A stretch of DNA of 64,000 nt from an uncultured Gardnerella sp. (GCA_947289115.1 CAMYPG010000001.1:48976-112975), one strand, 5' to 3'. Positions 42,662 to 52,321 are shown, counted from the stretch's first letter. The notes: a model not told the origin generated them from the letters alone. Program-made: numbers and translations.

Positions 42662-44092
42662 TTATTTACTTGACTTTTTACTTGGCTTTATGAAAGCAGA
42701 CTTAGTAACAGCTGACTTTGTTCCAGTCACCTTGCCAAGAACCACGCCACTTTTAAGCGTAACTGTCATATCGTCGCCAACTTTCGCTAAAGCCGCATCG
42801 TCAAGCACTCGCCCACCACTGAGCTGCACAACAGCGTACCCGCGATTCAAAGTCGATTGCGGACTTAACGCAGTCAAGCTTGCGTGAGCCTTCTCAACAG
42901 TCAAACTCGCGTCGTCAAGAAGTCGCACCAAACCGTGACGCATTCGCTCAACAGCCTGCTCAACCAAACGCTCGTGCGGCTCAAGCATAGTGCTCGGGCG
43001 CGTAAGACTCGGGCGATTCGCATAACCTTCAACGAGACGAATCTCATTGTCTACGCGCGCAGAAATTCGCATGCGCATAGTTTGCAAAGCGTTATCAATA
43101 AGCTGCCACTGCTCGCGCACGTCCGGAACCACGCGCTTTGCAGCATCTGTAGGAGTTGAAGCGCGCATGTCTGCAGCCAAATCGATAAGCGTCCAATCGT
43201 CCTCGTGGCCTATTGCAGACACAATCGGCGTCGCGCACGCAGCCGTAGCGCGAACCACGCCTTCGTCTGAAAAACCAATCAAATCTTCAAAGCTACCGCC
43301 GCCGCGAGCAACGATAATAACGTCAACCTCCGGGTCCGCGTCGAGCTGCTCGATTGCGGCAATAATATCCGACGGGCACTGCACGCCCTGCACGTGCGCG
43401 TGAACAACTTTGAAACGCGTAACAGGCCAGCGCAAATTCACGTTCGTAATAACATCGCCTTCAGCGCGCGCTTGAGGAGCGCACACAAGTCCGATGCACT
43501 TAGGAAATTCCGGCAGCGGAACCTTATTTTCAGCGTCAAATAAGCCCTCGCCCTTAAGCTTTTTTCGCAACTCGTCAATTTGCGCTTTTAAGTCACCGGC
43601 ACCGACGCGGCGGATTTCGTCTGCAACGAAGCTTAAGCGCGTGGCTTTTACCCAAATATCCGCCTTGCCGTGAACGACTACGCGGTCACCCTGGCGAAGT
43701 TCGCGCGCCTGCTGCACGAAATTGCTGAAGCCCATTACGGAAATCGACACTTCTTCATTACTGTCGCGAAGGGTGATGTAACCGGAAGAAGCGCGGCGCA
43801 TGTTAATTTCGACGATTTGACCCTCAATCCACGCGGCTGGCCAGCGTTCTACTGCACTGTGGAACTTTTGGCTTAAAACGGCAACAGGCCATGGATTTTC
43901 GGCAGTCGTGTCGGCGGCTTTTAGAGGGAGCTGTCGCGGCTGAGCTTGCTGCGGCGTAAGTAGTTGCGGCGATGACTGAACTTGTTGCGACTGCGACTGT
44001 GCTAAATTTAGCAGCGGTTGTTGCGACGGTTGCGGCTGTTCAAGCTGGGCATCATCCTGGAATAATTGCGGCATCATATTTGACGAGGTCAT
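42662..44092 (-). CDS. xseA: Exodeoxyribonuclease VII large subunit
   Basis: Catalytic subunit of exonuclease VII. An N-terminal OB fold (P-V-A-V-L-S-Q-K-F-H-S-A-V-E-R-W, then W-I-E-G-Q-I-V-E-I) is followed by the nuclease domain with L-V-C-A-P-Q-A-R-A-E-G-D-V, V-D-V-I-I-V-A-R-G-G-G-S-F-E-D-L and S-A-I-G-H-E-D-D-W-T-L-I-D. A helical C-terminus ends in L-N-R-G-Y-A-V-V. ATG at 44092 (GGAAAC upstream) gives 476 residues with a Gln-rich start of about 55 residues. Longer starts are open in frame but would run into tRNA-Lys. Confidence 0.93.
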   Translation of the reverse strand: MTSSNMMPQLFQDDAQLEQPQPSQQPLLNLAQSQSQQVQSSPQLLTPQQAQPRQLPLKAADTTAENPWPVAVLSQKFHSAVERWPAAWIEGQIVEINMRRASSGYITLRDSNEEVSISVMGFSNFVQQARELRQGDRVVVHGKADIWVKATRLSFVADEIRRVGAGDLKAQIDELRKKLKGEGLFDAENKVPLPEFPKCIGLVCAPQARAEGDVITNVNLRWPVTRFKVVHAHVQGVQCPSDIIAAIEQLDADPEVDVIIVARGGGSFEDLIGFSDEGVVRATAACATPIVSAIGHEDDWTLIDLAADMRASTPTDAAKRVVPDVREQWQLIDNALQTMRMRISARVDNEIRLVEGYANRPSLTRPSTMLEPHERLVEQAVERMRHGLVRLLDDASLTVEKAHASLTALSPQSTLNRGYAVVQLSGGRVLDDAALAKVGDDMTVTLKSGVVLGKVTGTKSAVTKSAFIKPSKKSSK

Positions 44093-44165
44093 GTTTCCAG
44101 CTTGACCGCAAAGAAGGACAAACGCGCGCTGCTGCATATGCGTGACGGAGAGATTAGATACGAAA

Positions 44166-44191
44166 AAACCCAAGCAGTGAAGCTTGGGTTT
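44166..44191 (-). terminator. Terminator of the tRNA-Lys transcript
   Basis: A perfect 10-bp stem (AAACCCAAGC and its complement) with a 6-base loop, then T-rich sequence on the minus strand. It begins 7 bases past the tRNA 3' end. Confidence 0.85.
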
Positions 44192-44197
44192 CGCTTG

Positions 44198-44271
44198 TGC
44201 CCCCTCAGGGATTCGAACCCTGGACACGCTGATTAAGAGTCAGCTGCTCTAACCAACTGAGCTAAAGGGGC
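44198..44271 (-). tRNA. tRNA-Lys (CTT)
   Basis: Complete 74-base cloverleaf on the minus strand: acceptor GCCCCTT/AGGGGGC, D-arm AGCTCAGTTGGTTAGAGC, anticodon loop CTCTTAA with CTT, T-loop GGTTCGAATC. No CCA is encoded. Confidence 0.94.
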
Positions 44272-44353
44272 GTTGGTTATCTTGGCTCGTTTCGCGAACC
44301 GAGTAACTACTATACTCAGAATGAGCTTGCACGCAAGCCGGCGTGTCGCATTG

Positions 44354-44372
44354 CTGCGCTCAGGCAGGTCGT
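44354..44372 (-). repeat. Dispersed repeat (ACGACCTGCC family) at the end of the sortase pseudogene
   Basis: Carries ACGACCTGCCTGAGCGCAG on the minus strand, identical to 52333-52351 (just after the working sortase) and to 63768-63786 and 63947-63965. The final codons and the stop of the sortase pseudogene are read from this repeat. Confidence 0.85.
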
Positions 44373-45472
44373 TTGCGCAACTTACGCAAGATTTTGCGCG
44401 AAACCGCCAGCAAATGCCTGCCTTGCACACTACTCACACCATTCTTCTTTCGCAACGACGCAATCAGCATCATCGCCATCAACACCGCAGACATCACCAT
44501 CGATATCACAAACAACGTCATCCACAACGACCACTGCATATGGTCGCCCGGCACGTTAGCAGGATCCGGCAACACACGATACCCCGTCACGAGCAGCCTG
44601 TGCGTGTTAACTCCATACGGGGTACACGTAATCAGCGTCGCCAAGTCGCGCCCCTTTTCGCGCCGCAACAAACGAATATCGTTCGGCTCCACCACATTTA
44701 TGCGAAACACTCTGTATCGAAGAGTCTTGCCTTGCACGTCAAAGTAGAAGTAATCACCTTTTTTCAGCGTGTTTAAATCGTCGAACATTGTGGCATCCGG
44801 CATACCCGTATGCGCCGTCACAACCGTGTGCCTGCTTTTGCCGCCCACCGGCAAATCCGTGCCGTACAAATGCCCCGCTCCCATCGCGAGAGTATCTTGA
44901 GTAGTTCCATGGTAAATCGGCAGCCTCACGTCAATTTTCGGTATTTTCACAATGCCCATAATCCCCATCGGCTCACTAAGCACTTTTTCGTACTCTTTAT
45001 ATTCGGGAGTGTCCATGTAGTCGTTATTGCCGTTATACGGGTCCGCGCTAATAATCGCCTTGTGGCGAGCGTTGTATTCACGCGCTTTTCACAAAATTTC
45101 CGCGCGATTTTCTTTAGGCTTTTCCTTATTTAATTTATCGTACTCGATTGAGAGTTCTTTGGCAGCATGGTTGTTGACCAAAGTAGAAACCACAGGATAG
45201 CTGAAACACAAAATGCCAATAGTAACAAGCGCAATCGGCTCAGCCAGCTTGCGAAGTGTGGACATTGGTTTTGGGGAAGATTGCTCTTGTGATGATGAAG
45301 ATTACGAAGACTGCGTAGACTGCGCAGACTGCGCAGATTCAGTATTTTCGGAAGATGCAGCGATTCCAGAGCTTGCGGAAGATTCCGCACTTTTGGAGGA
45401 CTTATTAGCGCGCATACGAGTCAGTCGCTTAAATAGCGCGCGAGCAGACTCTGTAAAATCAGCTAGCTTCAT
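44360..45472 (-). pseudogene. Class C sortase pseudogene with two in-frame stop codons
   Basis: Reading straight through from ATG 45472 (perfect GGAGG at 45477-45481) gives a full class C sortase in one frame, interrupted by TAA at 45302-45304 (codon 57) and TGA at 45089-45091 (codon 128). No frameshift is needed. The N-terminal Ser/Gln-rich stretch and membrane segment (L-A-E-P-I-A-L-V-T-I-G-I-L-C-F-S-Y-P) lie between and before the stops. The catalytic part follows with T-A-H-T-G, T-C-T-P-Y-G-V-N-T-H-R and a C-terminal membrane segment. The catalytic half is very similar to the intact sortase at 52356-53489. An ATG at 45016 could start a 218-residue fragment lacking the N-terminal anchor. 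It follows the subtilase gene behind a terminator. Confidence 0.85.
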
Positions 45473-45500
45473 AATTCCTCCAATAATAATAAAAAAGGAG

Positions 45501-45543
45501 CAAAGAGCACTCCCACCTTATTAGAAGATGAAAGTGCTCTTTG
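45501..45543 (-). terminator. Terminator of the subtilase gene
   Basis: CAAAGAGCACT pairs with AGTGCTCTTTG across a 21-base loop, followed on the minus strand by CTCCTTTTTTATT. It begins 41 bases after the subtilase stop and separates it from the sortase pseudogene. Confidence 0.8.
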
Positions 45544-45583
45544 TTTATTTACTTTTGTTTGTTTATTTACTTATTTTGTTTAT

Positions 45584-48500
45584 TTACTTGCTGGCGTGCG
45601 TATGATGGCGGCGAGTTTTAAACGTTACAGCACCGCTTGCAAGCAACACCATAAACGTCACAACCATGCCAATCACACTGCTACCAGTCATCGCCAAGTC
45701 AGAAGTCATCTTCTTGGCGGCAGACTTAGCGGCAGCCTGCTCCTTTTCAGCAGCCTTCTGCTTTGCAGCAGCGTTAGCATTCGCAGCACTTGCGTCGCCA
45801 TTGGCAGCGGCATCGCCGGATCCAGCGGATGCGCCCGCATTAGTAGAATCCGCATCATCCTTTGAGGACGACTCCGAATTATTACTGGAATTACCTCCAG
45901 TAGTAAAGGATTTTCCACCATGATTACCGCCGTGGTTAGAGCTGTGGCTACCGCCATGATTACCACCGCGGCTATTATTGTTGGTATCACCGCTGGCATT
46001 ACCGCTAGTATTACCGCTAGTATTACCGCTTGCATTACCGCTAGTGCTGCCACCGTTGTTGCCACTACCGTTACCGTGACCCGTGCTTCCACCTTCGCTA
46101 TTACCAGTATTACCAGAGTTACCAGTATTACCAGCATTACCGCTACCATTCTGGTTCTGATTATTCTTATTATCAGAACCAGTTTGGCTGCCACTATCAG
46201 AAGAAGCAGAGGAAGATACAGATACCTCTCCAGAAGCAATCTGGTTACCATTTGCATCCATAAGTAAGATTGTGTGCTTACCTGAATATCCGCTAGGAAT
46301 CAAAGCCTTGAAATAGTACTTACCGTTTTCATCAGTATGCACTGTCACATATTCATGACCATCTTCACCCTTAAGATCCTTAGGATCAGAGTAAATGAAC
46401 GCATACATGCGATCACCGGATTTGGCTTTCTTCACAGCTTCAGGCTGTCCAGAAACATAAATCTTTACTTCCTTTCCAGCTGTGACATTCTTGGTTTCTA
46501 ATCCAGCAAGAGACTTTTGGATCTTTTTTGTAGAAGCAGGAGGAATTGGTGCAGAATCAGTTTGAGTTGACTCATCCTTGGTTCCTGAATTACTTGGCTT
46601 CGTTGGATTCTCACCAGGCTTCACACCATTCTTCACCGTGAATGTATATGCAGTAGCTCCATTTGCATTATTACTTGCGTCACTTGCTGTATTACCAGCA
46701 AAATCGGTCGCCTCAATAGTGATAGTGTGAGTACCATCAACCAACTTCTTAGTAGGAATCTTCAACGTTAATGTTGTAGAACTTGGCTTATCTGGAGTTG
46801 GATTATCGTTAACCTTAGAAACATCCACTAATGTGTCCTCTACTGTTGTAGTTGGAAGATAATTTTCCGTATACGCTACTGGATGACCATCAACCATAAC
46901 GCGCAAAGACTTCAAATTATCATCTTCTGCTTTAACAGTAATTTCGTGACCATCAGTGATTTCTTCGCCTTCAACCAAACCTGCTTTAACAGTAGGATCA
47001 ACTTCATCAAGAACAACTGGAATCACACCAAGTAAATGAGATTCAACCTGATCACTTAAGTGCAGCAGCAACTTATCACCATTGTCTACTTGAATGTCAG
47101 TTGAGAATTGGCGACGAGTTGTTTCTTTACCATTCGTGTCCAAAGTGTAGAAATCACCTACAGAATCATTATTAATTCGCAAACTTTGACCGAAAGCATC
47201 ATCTGATACATTTCCACTGAAAGTCACTGTGTCACGATTAGTGAACAACGTGTGACCATACAGTTTTGGAGTATCGAAATGTGCTGTTGGAGGCGTAATG
47301 TCGAAGTAGAATGCTGCAGGAGTATCGATTACATTCGTTTCATCGTCTTCATCAGCATCTTCGTCAGTTGATTTAGTGTTCACCTGCAAGCGGAAATCAT
47401 TTATACCCGGATGCATTGGAAGCTTTACACTAAACTTTCCGTTCTTAATTTCAGCACGCAATGGGTTTGGAGTTACAAGATTCTTAGTTGTAGCATCAAA
47501 ACGCGAAGCTGGAGTAAACACCACGCTAGTCACTTTGGAACTCACATCACCTTGAGCAACAAAGTAATCAGTGCCAATAACGTCTGGACCATTATTCTTC
47601 TTATGAATTAACCACGCATAAGAACCCATAGAGCCAGCATTAGTAAGCATGAAATCTTTTGTTGCAGCTGCAGGTTTAGGCGTAGGAGTTGAACGACCAG
47701 CGAGAGCCAAACCTATAGTTGTAGTGTTTTCAGCAGAATCAGTAGCTACAAGAGTTACCATAACAGCTTTAGCGGCAGGAGTAATAACTGTTTTGAAGCT
47801 ACCGTCTTTACCAACAGTTACTACTTCTTCAGTTTCTTTACTAGCTGCAGCTGTATCTGCTTGCTTCACATTTGCATTAATATTCGCTGCTGAAGTTGTA
47901 TTAGCACCAGAAACAGCTTTAGTAGTAGATTCAGAGGCAGAACCAGAAGCATGATTGTTCACAGAACCAGCAACTGCATTAGCTGCAGTAGTGTTGTCAG
48001 CAGCCTTTTGATAATTAAGCGTTAGCTTTACAGTATCTCCAGGAGTATCAGTTACTTTACCAGCAACAGTTACTTTACCATCTGCAGCTACAGGCAAATT
48101 ACCCTTGTTGTCAAGACCATCAACAGTAATCTTAGGTGTTTGTGCATTAAACTTTAAAACAAGTTTCTTATTGCCAATACGGTCACCCTTACTATCAAAA
48201 GCTTTAAGCATCACAGTATTTTCACCATTTTTCAGTGGCACAAACGCATAGAAAGTATTCTCACCCTTGCGCTTTTTAGCTAATTTGACTTCCTGCTTTT
48301 TACCGCCTTCAGGAGTCACATAAGCTTTTATAGAAGCAACATCTTTAGTGAGATATCCCTCAAGATAGAACTTACCATTAATATCTGGGTCGGTCTTACT
48401 TTCTTCTAGAGCATTAGCTTTAATTTGTTGAGAAGTAAGTTTTTGTTCATTTGGAATAATAAACTTCTTGTTCTTCTTAGATTCTTCTGAACCATCCGGT

Positions 48501-51500
48501 TTCTTCACAGCATATGTGTCGAATACCTTTTTAACCTCAGTTGAATTCATAGCATTGTCTCGAACAAGCACATCTATGTATTGAGCTTCATTACCAATGT
48601 GAATAGTCTTGCACACTCGCGTACGAGTTGCTTCATTCAACGGGCATTGAGTGTCTTCATCACCATAGTTCAAGGCATCCTTTACACCAGGAAGATGAAT
48701 AGTTGGTACGCCAGGATCAGGGCTTAACTCATCACTAATAACAATCTTCACATTGCCGTTAGCATCACGATCAGATACTGTGACTTTAGGTCCATGATTA
48801 TCGATTGCTACCTTCATGTCATAAGTTTGCCAATCAAACTTATCTCCTAAGCGAGCTTGAATACGATACGTGTACCATCCATCAGGAAGAATGTCAAACC
48901 TACTTGTTTTTGGATTCCACACAGACCCGTCGAAATTTCCAGCTAAACCATCGGTTGCTCCAACATTAGAAATAGTAGAACGATTCACGTTGTGTTCTGT
49001 TCCAAGAACAATCTTAGTTTTATTATGTGAATCCAACACAGAATATTTTACTTCAGATGCACCGCGGAATATAGCCATAGATGGAACAACATAATCCATC
49101 CAGCCATCTCTATTTGCAGGTGAAAATTCGCCAAGTACATAAGGCTTCGTTTCATTATTAACCGGAAGTTTACCCATAAAACCAGCTACCGAAAGCAATG
49201 ATGTCGTAAGATCACTGTGGCTTGCACTATAGCTTTCTCCCGGTTTTACCATTATAGGTTCATCGTTCCAATCGCCAACAAAGCCAAGATATGGCACAGA
49301 AACATCTGGCTGAGTATCAGTAAGCGATTCAAATCGCGCCCAACCTTCAATATAATGATTGCCTTTAGAACGATTTGGGCTTAACGTAAACTTAACATCA
49401 GCGGTTTTGTCAGGCTTTACCGTAACTTCACGCGTTTTTGATTGCAACGTTTCAGTATCACTAATAGAGGTTACTGTATCTTTATTGGCCTCATTAGACT
49501 CATTTACAACATCCTGATCTGGGACAGCAAATTTTACTGGAGTCTTACCATAATTATGCAAAGTAACTGTAAAGTTGCGATTAGAATTCACGTTTTTAAG
49601 AGCAACGTACGAATTGCCGTTGACTGTTGCAATCACGTTAGTAGCAACAGCTTTATCGACCTGAGCTAAACCAGCGCCAATTTGACGAGGAGCGTAAGGA
49701 ATTTTCCTACTATCTGCAGAATCTTTATGTCCAATAATACTTGCTGTATTCATTAATGCTTGGCTTACACGAGTAGCCATTTCAGACTTTTTAAGATCAG
49801 GGAAACGCTTCTTATAGCTTTCCATCACTAACGCTGAAAGACCGGAAACGTTTGGAGCAGCCATGGAAGTACCAGACATGCTGGTGTACTTATTTCCATT
49901 CTGCGTAGACCAAACATTACCACCGATACCAGCAATTTGAGGTTTAAAATCAAATTCTGGAGTTGGACCCCAAGAAGTAAAGCTAGAAGGCTTCCCATCA
50001 TCCGGATTGGCGATAGTAACGAATTGTTCAGTGAAAGCAATCTTTACTTTCTCACCATTATCTAATGCTTTTTTAATTTCTAATGCATAAGAACGAGGAA
50101 TAGACGCACCAAAGCAACCTTTGATTTTGTCCAATCCACCCATTCCTATGAATAAGGATGAATCTTTGTCGTGATTGTAAACAATCACACCTTTAGCACC
50201 TTTAGAAATCGCATTATTAAACTTTTCAGTAAAACTGATATCGCCACGTTCTACGAGAGCATATTTACCTGTAAGATCAAGATCTTTAACATCAGCTTTA
50301 GTGGCTTTTTTAGCATCCACAAGTTCATGCTGAGATAGTGCATCCGTTAAAGAACCAATAGAATAGCTGTACGGCAAAGTATGTGACTTGCCATCTTTTC
50401 CAACCCAATTTGCAGACTGCTGAGTAATATTTGAATTTTCTACAGAAGCAACGCTGAAAGCAGAAGGATAAGAAGATGGTGAACCAAGAGTTGCATCATC
50501 CCACTTACCTAGAACATCGTCTATGCCACCACTTTCAGAGAAGTTCAAGCCGGAGTTTCCTGCAGAAATAACTGGAAGCACACCAGCTTCGTGAGCCTTC
50601 TTTAAAGCGAGAGATGTAGCATTAGAAGTTCCACCAAAACCGTTATCTGATCCGAGAGACATGTTAATAACATCAGCACCAAGCTTTACAGAATCCTCGA
50701 TTGCAGCAACAATATCAACATCACGAGCACCATGCGAACCCGGCACGTTTGAGAATACTTTCATAGCAAGCAGCTGAGCGTTTGGAGCTATGCCATCAAC
50801 ACGATTATGTTCAGATGCAGGAGCACCAGTCTCATCGCCGTTAGCAGCCACAATACCAGCTACGTGCATACCGTGCTGTTCCGCACCCGAATCTGTGAAA
50901 TTAGTATTTTCATCAGCGTAATTGAAACCTGCAGGCACTTTGTCAGTAGTGTTGCCTTTACCTGTTGGCTGTAATCGAAGATGCGTCTTAGCTGAAGCAT
51001 CAAGCTTCATATCTTGGTGAGTTGGATCTATGCCCGTATCGATGATGGAAACCAACATACCAGTGCCATCAAGATGATATTTTTTAAACGCAGCTTGCAC
51101 ACCTTGCAAATTACGTGCAGTATTTTCCATTGGATGATATAAACGTTCTTTTGCGACAGAAACTACACCTGGCTCACGTTTCAAATCTTGAACGTGTTTT
51201 TCAGGGAGAGTAGCTTCAAAAGCACTCATTAAATAACCAACTTGGCGACGAACCGTCATATTGTACTTTGACTTTACGCGGTTAATTAAAACATTCTGCT
51301 CATGAATGTTGGCTTTTTCGTCATAATTCGTGAGTTTCGGATGATTATTTTTCAACGTAACAACAACAGTCACTTGAGCATTTGAATTTTTATTAAATTG
51401 ATCTTTTTTACTGTAATTCTCAAAAGCTTTAGCAAGAGTTGGATTAACATGGCGTAAATCTTCTATAGACTTAATCTCACTATTATCTTTTAAAGATGAA

Positions 51501-51658
51501 TCAAGCATCTTAGAGACAAGTGCATTCTCATCTTTTTTAGTTTCATTATCATTTTTTGCAAATGCCGCAGGAACTGTACCAAGCGGCACCATAAGCGTCG
51601 CCGCGGCCACACTTAATGCTGCTAAACGAGTCAGATATGACGTTCGTTTGAACTTCAT
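45584..51658 (-). CDS. Cell-wall-anchored subtilisin-like serine protease (lactocepin / C5a-peptidase type)
   Basis: A 2,024-residue exported S8 protease. Signal peptide (K-F-K-R-T-S-Y-L-T-R-L then a hydrophobic run to A-A-F-A), propeptide I9-like region, then the catalytic triad: Asp in S-I-I-D-T-G-I-D (about residue 208), His in E-Q-H-G-M-H-V-A-G (about 263) and Ser in G-T-S-M-A-A-P (about 596). A PA-type insertion lies at about 430-530. Fn3-like and bacterial Ig-like domains follow, then a Gly/Asn/Ser-rich wall spacer (about 1800-1920) with tandem G-N-T-S-G/G-N-A-S-G units and an Ala/Lys helix. The sorting signal is L-A-M-T-G (about 1989), a membrane span and R-R-H-H. ATG at 51658 has AAGGAG 9 bases upstream. 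Expression may be phase-variable (poly-G promoter). Confidence 0.9.
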   Translation of the reverse strand: MKFKRTSYLTRLAALSVAAATLMVPLGTVPAAFAKNDNETKKDENALVSKMLDSSLKDNSEIKSIEDLRHVNPTLAKAFENYSKKDQFNKNSNAQVTVVVTLKNNHPKLTNYDEKANIHEQNVLINRVKSKYNMTVRRQVGYLMSAFEATLPEKHVQDLKREPGVVSVAKERLYHPMENTARNLQGVQAAFKKYHLDGTGMLVSIIDTGIDPTHQDMKLDASAKTHLRLQPTGKGNTTDKVPAGFNYADENTNFTDSGAEQHGMHVAGIVAANGDETGAPASEHNRVDGIAPNAQLLAMKVFSNVPGSHGARDVDIVAAIEDSVKLGADVINMSLGSDNGFGGTSNATSLALKKAHEAGVLPVISAGNSGLNFSESGGIDDVLGKWDDATLGSPSSYPSAFSVASVENSNITQQSANWVGKDGKSHTLPYSYSIGSLTDALSQHELVDAKKATKADVKDLDLTGKYALVERGDISFTEKFNNAISKGAKGVIVYNHDKDSSLFIGMGGLDKIKGCFGASIPRSYALEIKKALDNGEKVKIAFTEQFVTIANPDDGKPSSFTSWGPTPEFDFKPQIAGIGGNVWSTQNGNKYTSMSGTSMAAPNVSGLSALVMESYKKRFPDLKKSEMATRVSQALMNTASIIGHKDSADSRKIPYAPRQIGAGLAQVDKAVATNVIATVNGNSYVALKNVNSNRNFTVTLHNYGKTPVKFAVPDQDVVNESNEANKDTVTSISDTETLQSKTREVTVKPDKTADVKFTLSPNRSKGNHYIEGWARFESLTDTQPDVSVPYLGFVGDWNDEPIMVKPGESYSASHSDLTTSLLSVAGFMGKLPVNNETKPYVLGEFSPANRDGWMDYVVPSMAIFRGASEVKYSVLDSHNKTKIVLGTEHNVNRSTISNVGATDGLAGNFDGSVWNPKTSRFDILPDGWYTYRIQARLGDKFDWQTYDMKVAIDNHGPKVTVSDRDANGNVKIVISDELSPDPGVPTIHLPGVKDALNYGDEDTQCPLNEATRTRVCKTIHIGNEAQYIDVLVRDNAMNSTEVKKVFDTYAVKKPDGSEESKKNKKFIIPNEQKLTSQQIKANALEESKTDPDINGKFYLEGYLTKDVASIKAYVTPEGGKKQEVKLAKKRKGENTFYAFVPLKNGENTVMLKAFDSKGDRIGNKKLVLKFNAQTPKITVDGLDNKGNLPVAADGKVTVAGKVTDTPGDTVKLTLNYQKAADNTTAANAVAGSVNNHASGSASESTTKAVSGANTTSAANINANVKQADTAAASKETEEVVTVGKDGSFKTVITPAAKAVMVTLVATDSAENTTTIGLALAGRSTPTPKPAAATKDFMLTNAGSMGSYAWLIHKKNNGPDVIGTDYFVAQGDVSSKVTSVVFTPASRFDATTKNLVTPNPLRAEIKNGKFSVKLPMHPGINDFRLQVNTKSTDEDADEDDETNVIDTPAAFYFDITPPTAHFDTPKLYGHTLFTNRDTVTFSGNVSDDAFGQSLRINNDSVGDFYTLDTNGKETTRRQFSTDIQVDNGDKLLLHLSDQVESHLLGVIPVVLDEVDPTVKAGLVEGEEITDGHEITVKAEDDNLKSLRVMVDGHPVAYTENYLPTTTVEDTLVDVSKVNDNPTPDKPSSTTLTLKIPTKKLVDGTHTITIEATDFAGNTASDASNNANGATAYTFTVKNGVKPGENPTKPSNSGTKDESTQTDSAPIPPASTKKIQKSLAGLETKNVTAGKEVKIYVSGQPEAVKKAKSGDRMYAFIYSDPKDLKGEDGHEYVTVHTDENGKYYFKALIPSGYSGKHTILLMDANGNQIASGEVSVSSSASSDSGSQTGSDNKNNQNQNGSGNAGNTGNSGNTGNSEGGSTGHGNGSGNNGGSTSGNASGNTSGNTSGNASGDTNNNSRGGNHGGSHSSNHGGNHGGKSFTTGGNSSNNSESSSKDDADSTNAGASAGSGDAAANGDASAANANAAAKQKAAEKEQAAAKSAAKKMTSDLAMTGSSVIGMVVTFMVLLASGAVTFKTRRHHTHASK

Positions 51659-51832
51659 AAACATACTCTCCTTCAAAATGGTGGTTGTTATCCCGGAAAA
51701 ATTTCGGTTCTAGCTATCACAAACTCATGCCAGCTGCCAAAATCTTTCATACTGGCTGCCAAAATTTTTCATGCGGGTGTAAATATTTTTGTTACGCTAG
51801 TTTGAATCATTTCCGCTAAATATCGCATAAGA

Positions 51833-51858
51833 GATATACCCCCCCATGCAAACAGCAA
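51833..51858 (-). promoter_or_regulatory. Putative phase-variable promoter of the subtilase (G7 tract in spacer)
   Basis: On the minus strand, TTGCTG (51853-51858) and TATATC (51833-51838) flank a 14-base spacer made of TTTGCAT and seven G (51839-51845). The G tract directly abuts the -10-like box. A 14-base spacer is too short for good activity; ten G would give 17. The start codon is 175 bases downstream. Confidence 0.55.
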
Positions 51859-52233
51859 ATAATGGTGTATTTTTGCAAGTGCAACAAAATATTTTTCATA
51901 TACTCTAGCACTTGTTTAAAGAGAAAAAATTTTTTTAACTTGTTAATTTAGCAAATAAAATTTGAAAAATTTGTATTTAGGATAGAAAAAATGGCTAAAT
52001 TACGCCATTTTCTCGCAAACACTTTTCCACAAGTAACATGTAAAAAATCTGTAGTTAACATATAATTTACAGAATTTTTCAACAACCTTGCATTTTGACA
52101 ATGTTTTTTAAAAAAATATTGCTGGTTTACCAACTAATGTTAGTGCGTTGCGCAATATAAACCGTAAATTTTTCAGCCAACCGACGATATGCGCAACTGA
52201 CCTAAATTTTACGCTCGCGCGAGAGTTATCTCA
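51859..52233. other. AT-rich intergenic region without recognised genes
   Basis: Very AT-rich DNA between the subtilase promoter and the 3' region of the pilus operon. It has long A/T runs (about 51920-52000 and 52100-52120) that may act as UP-element-like or curved DNA. I see no coding frame, tRNA or terminator. Confidence 0.4.
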
Positions 52234-52321
52234 CGTTTGGAGGGTTTGCGCTACTTTAGCACTCCAAACGCGAGGAAAGTTTCTCACATTTGGAGGGATT
52301 AGCGTTGTGCGACGCTCCAAA
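52234..52321 (-). repeat. Two tandem hairpins after the pilus sortase gene
   Basis: CGTTTGGAG/CTCCAAACG (52234-52242 with 52262-52270) is followed by a second unit, TTTGGAG/CTCCAAA (52289-52295 with 52315-52321), with similar flanks (CTCAC before each left arm). They form an imperfect direct repeat of about 53-58 bases. They lie after the sortase stop and could protect or terminate the pilus mRNA, although no strong T-run follows. Confidence 0.6.

Noticed and set aside
44092..44227. Longer N-terminus of XseA reaching 44227
   Set aside because: It would overlap the 3' end of tRNA-Lys and its terminator.
45130..45390. An 86-residue minus-strand frame with Leu/Arg/Ser repeats next to the sortase pseudogene
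   Set aside because: It is a shifted frame over the sortase N-terminus; the sortase frame itself reads through apart from two stop codons.
45960..46080. Possible CRISPR-like array in the repetitive DNA
   Set aside because: The units are 15 bases, contiguous, in frame and coding; there are no spacers and no cas genes in the window.
45920..46267. Ile/Thr-rich plus-strand and Val/Leu-rich minus-strand frames over the subtilase spacer
   Set aside because: They are artefacts of the repetitive Gly/Asn/Ser coding region and have no start signals or family features.
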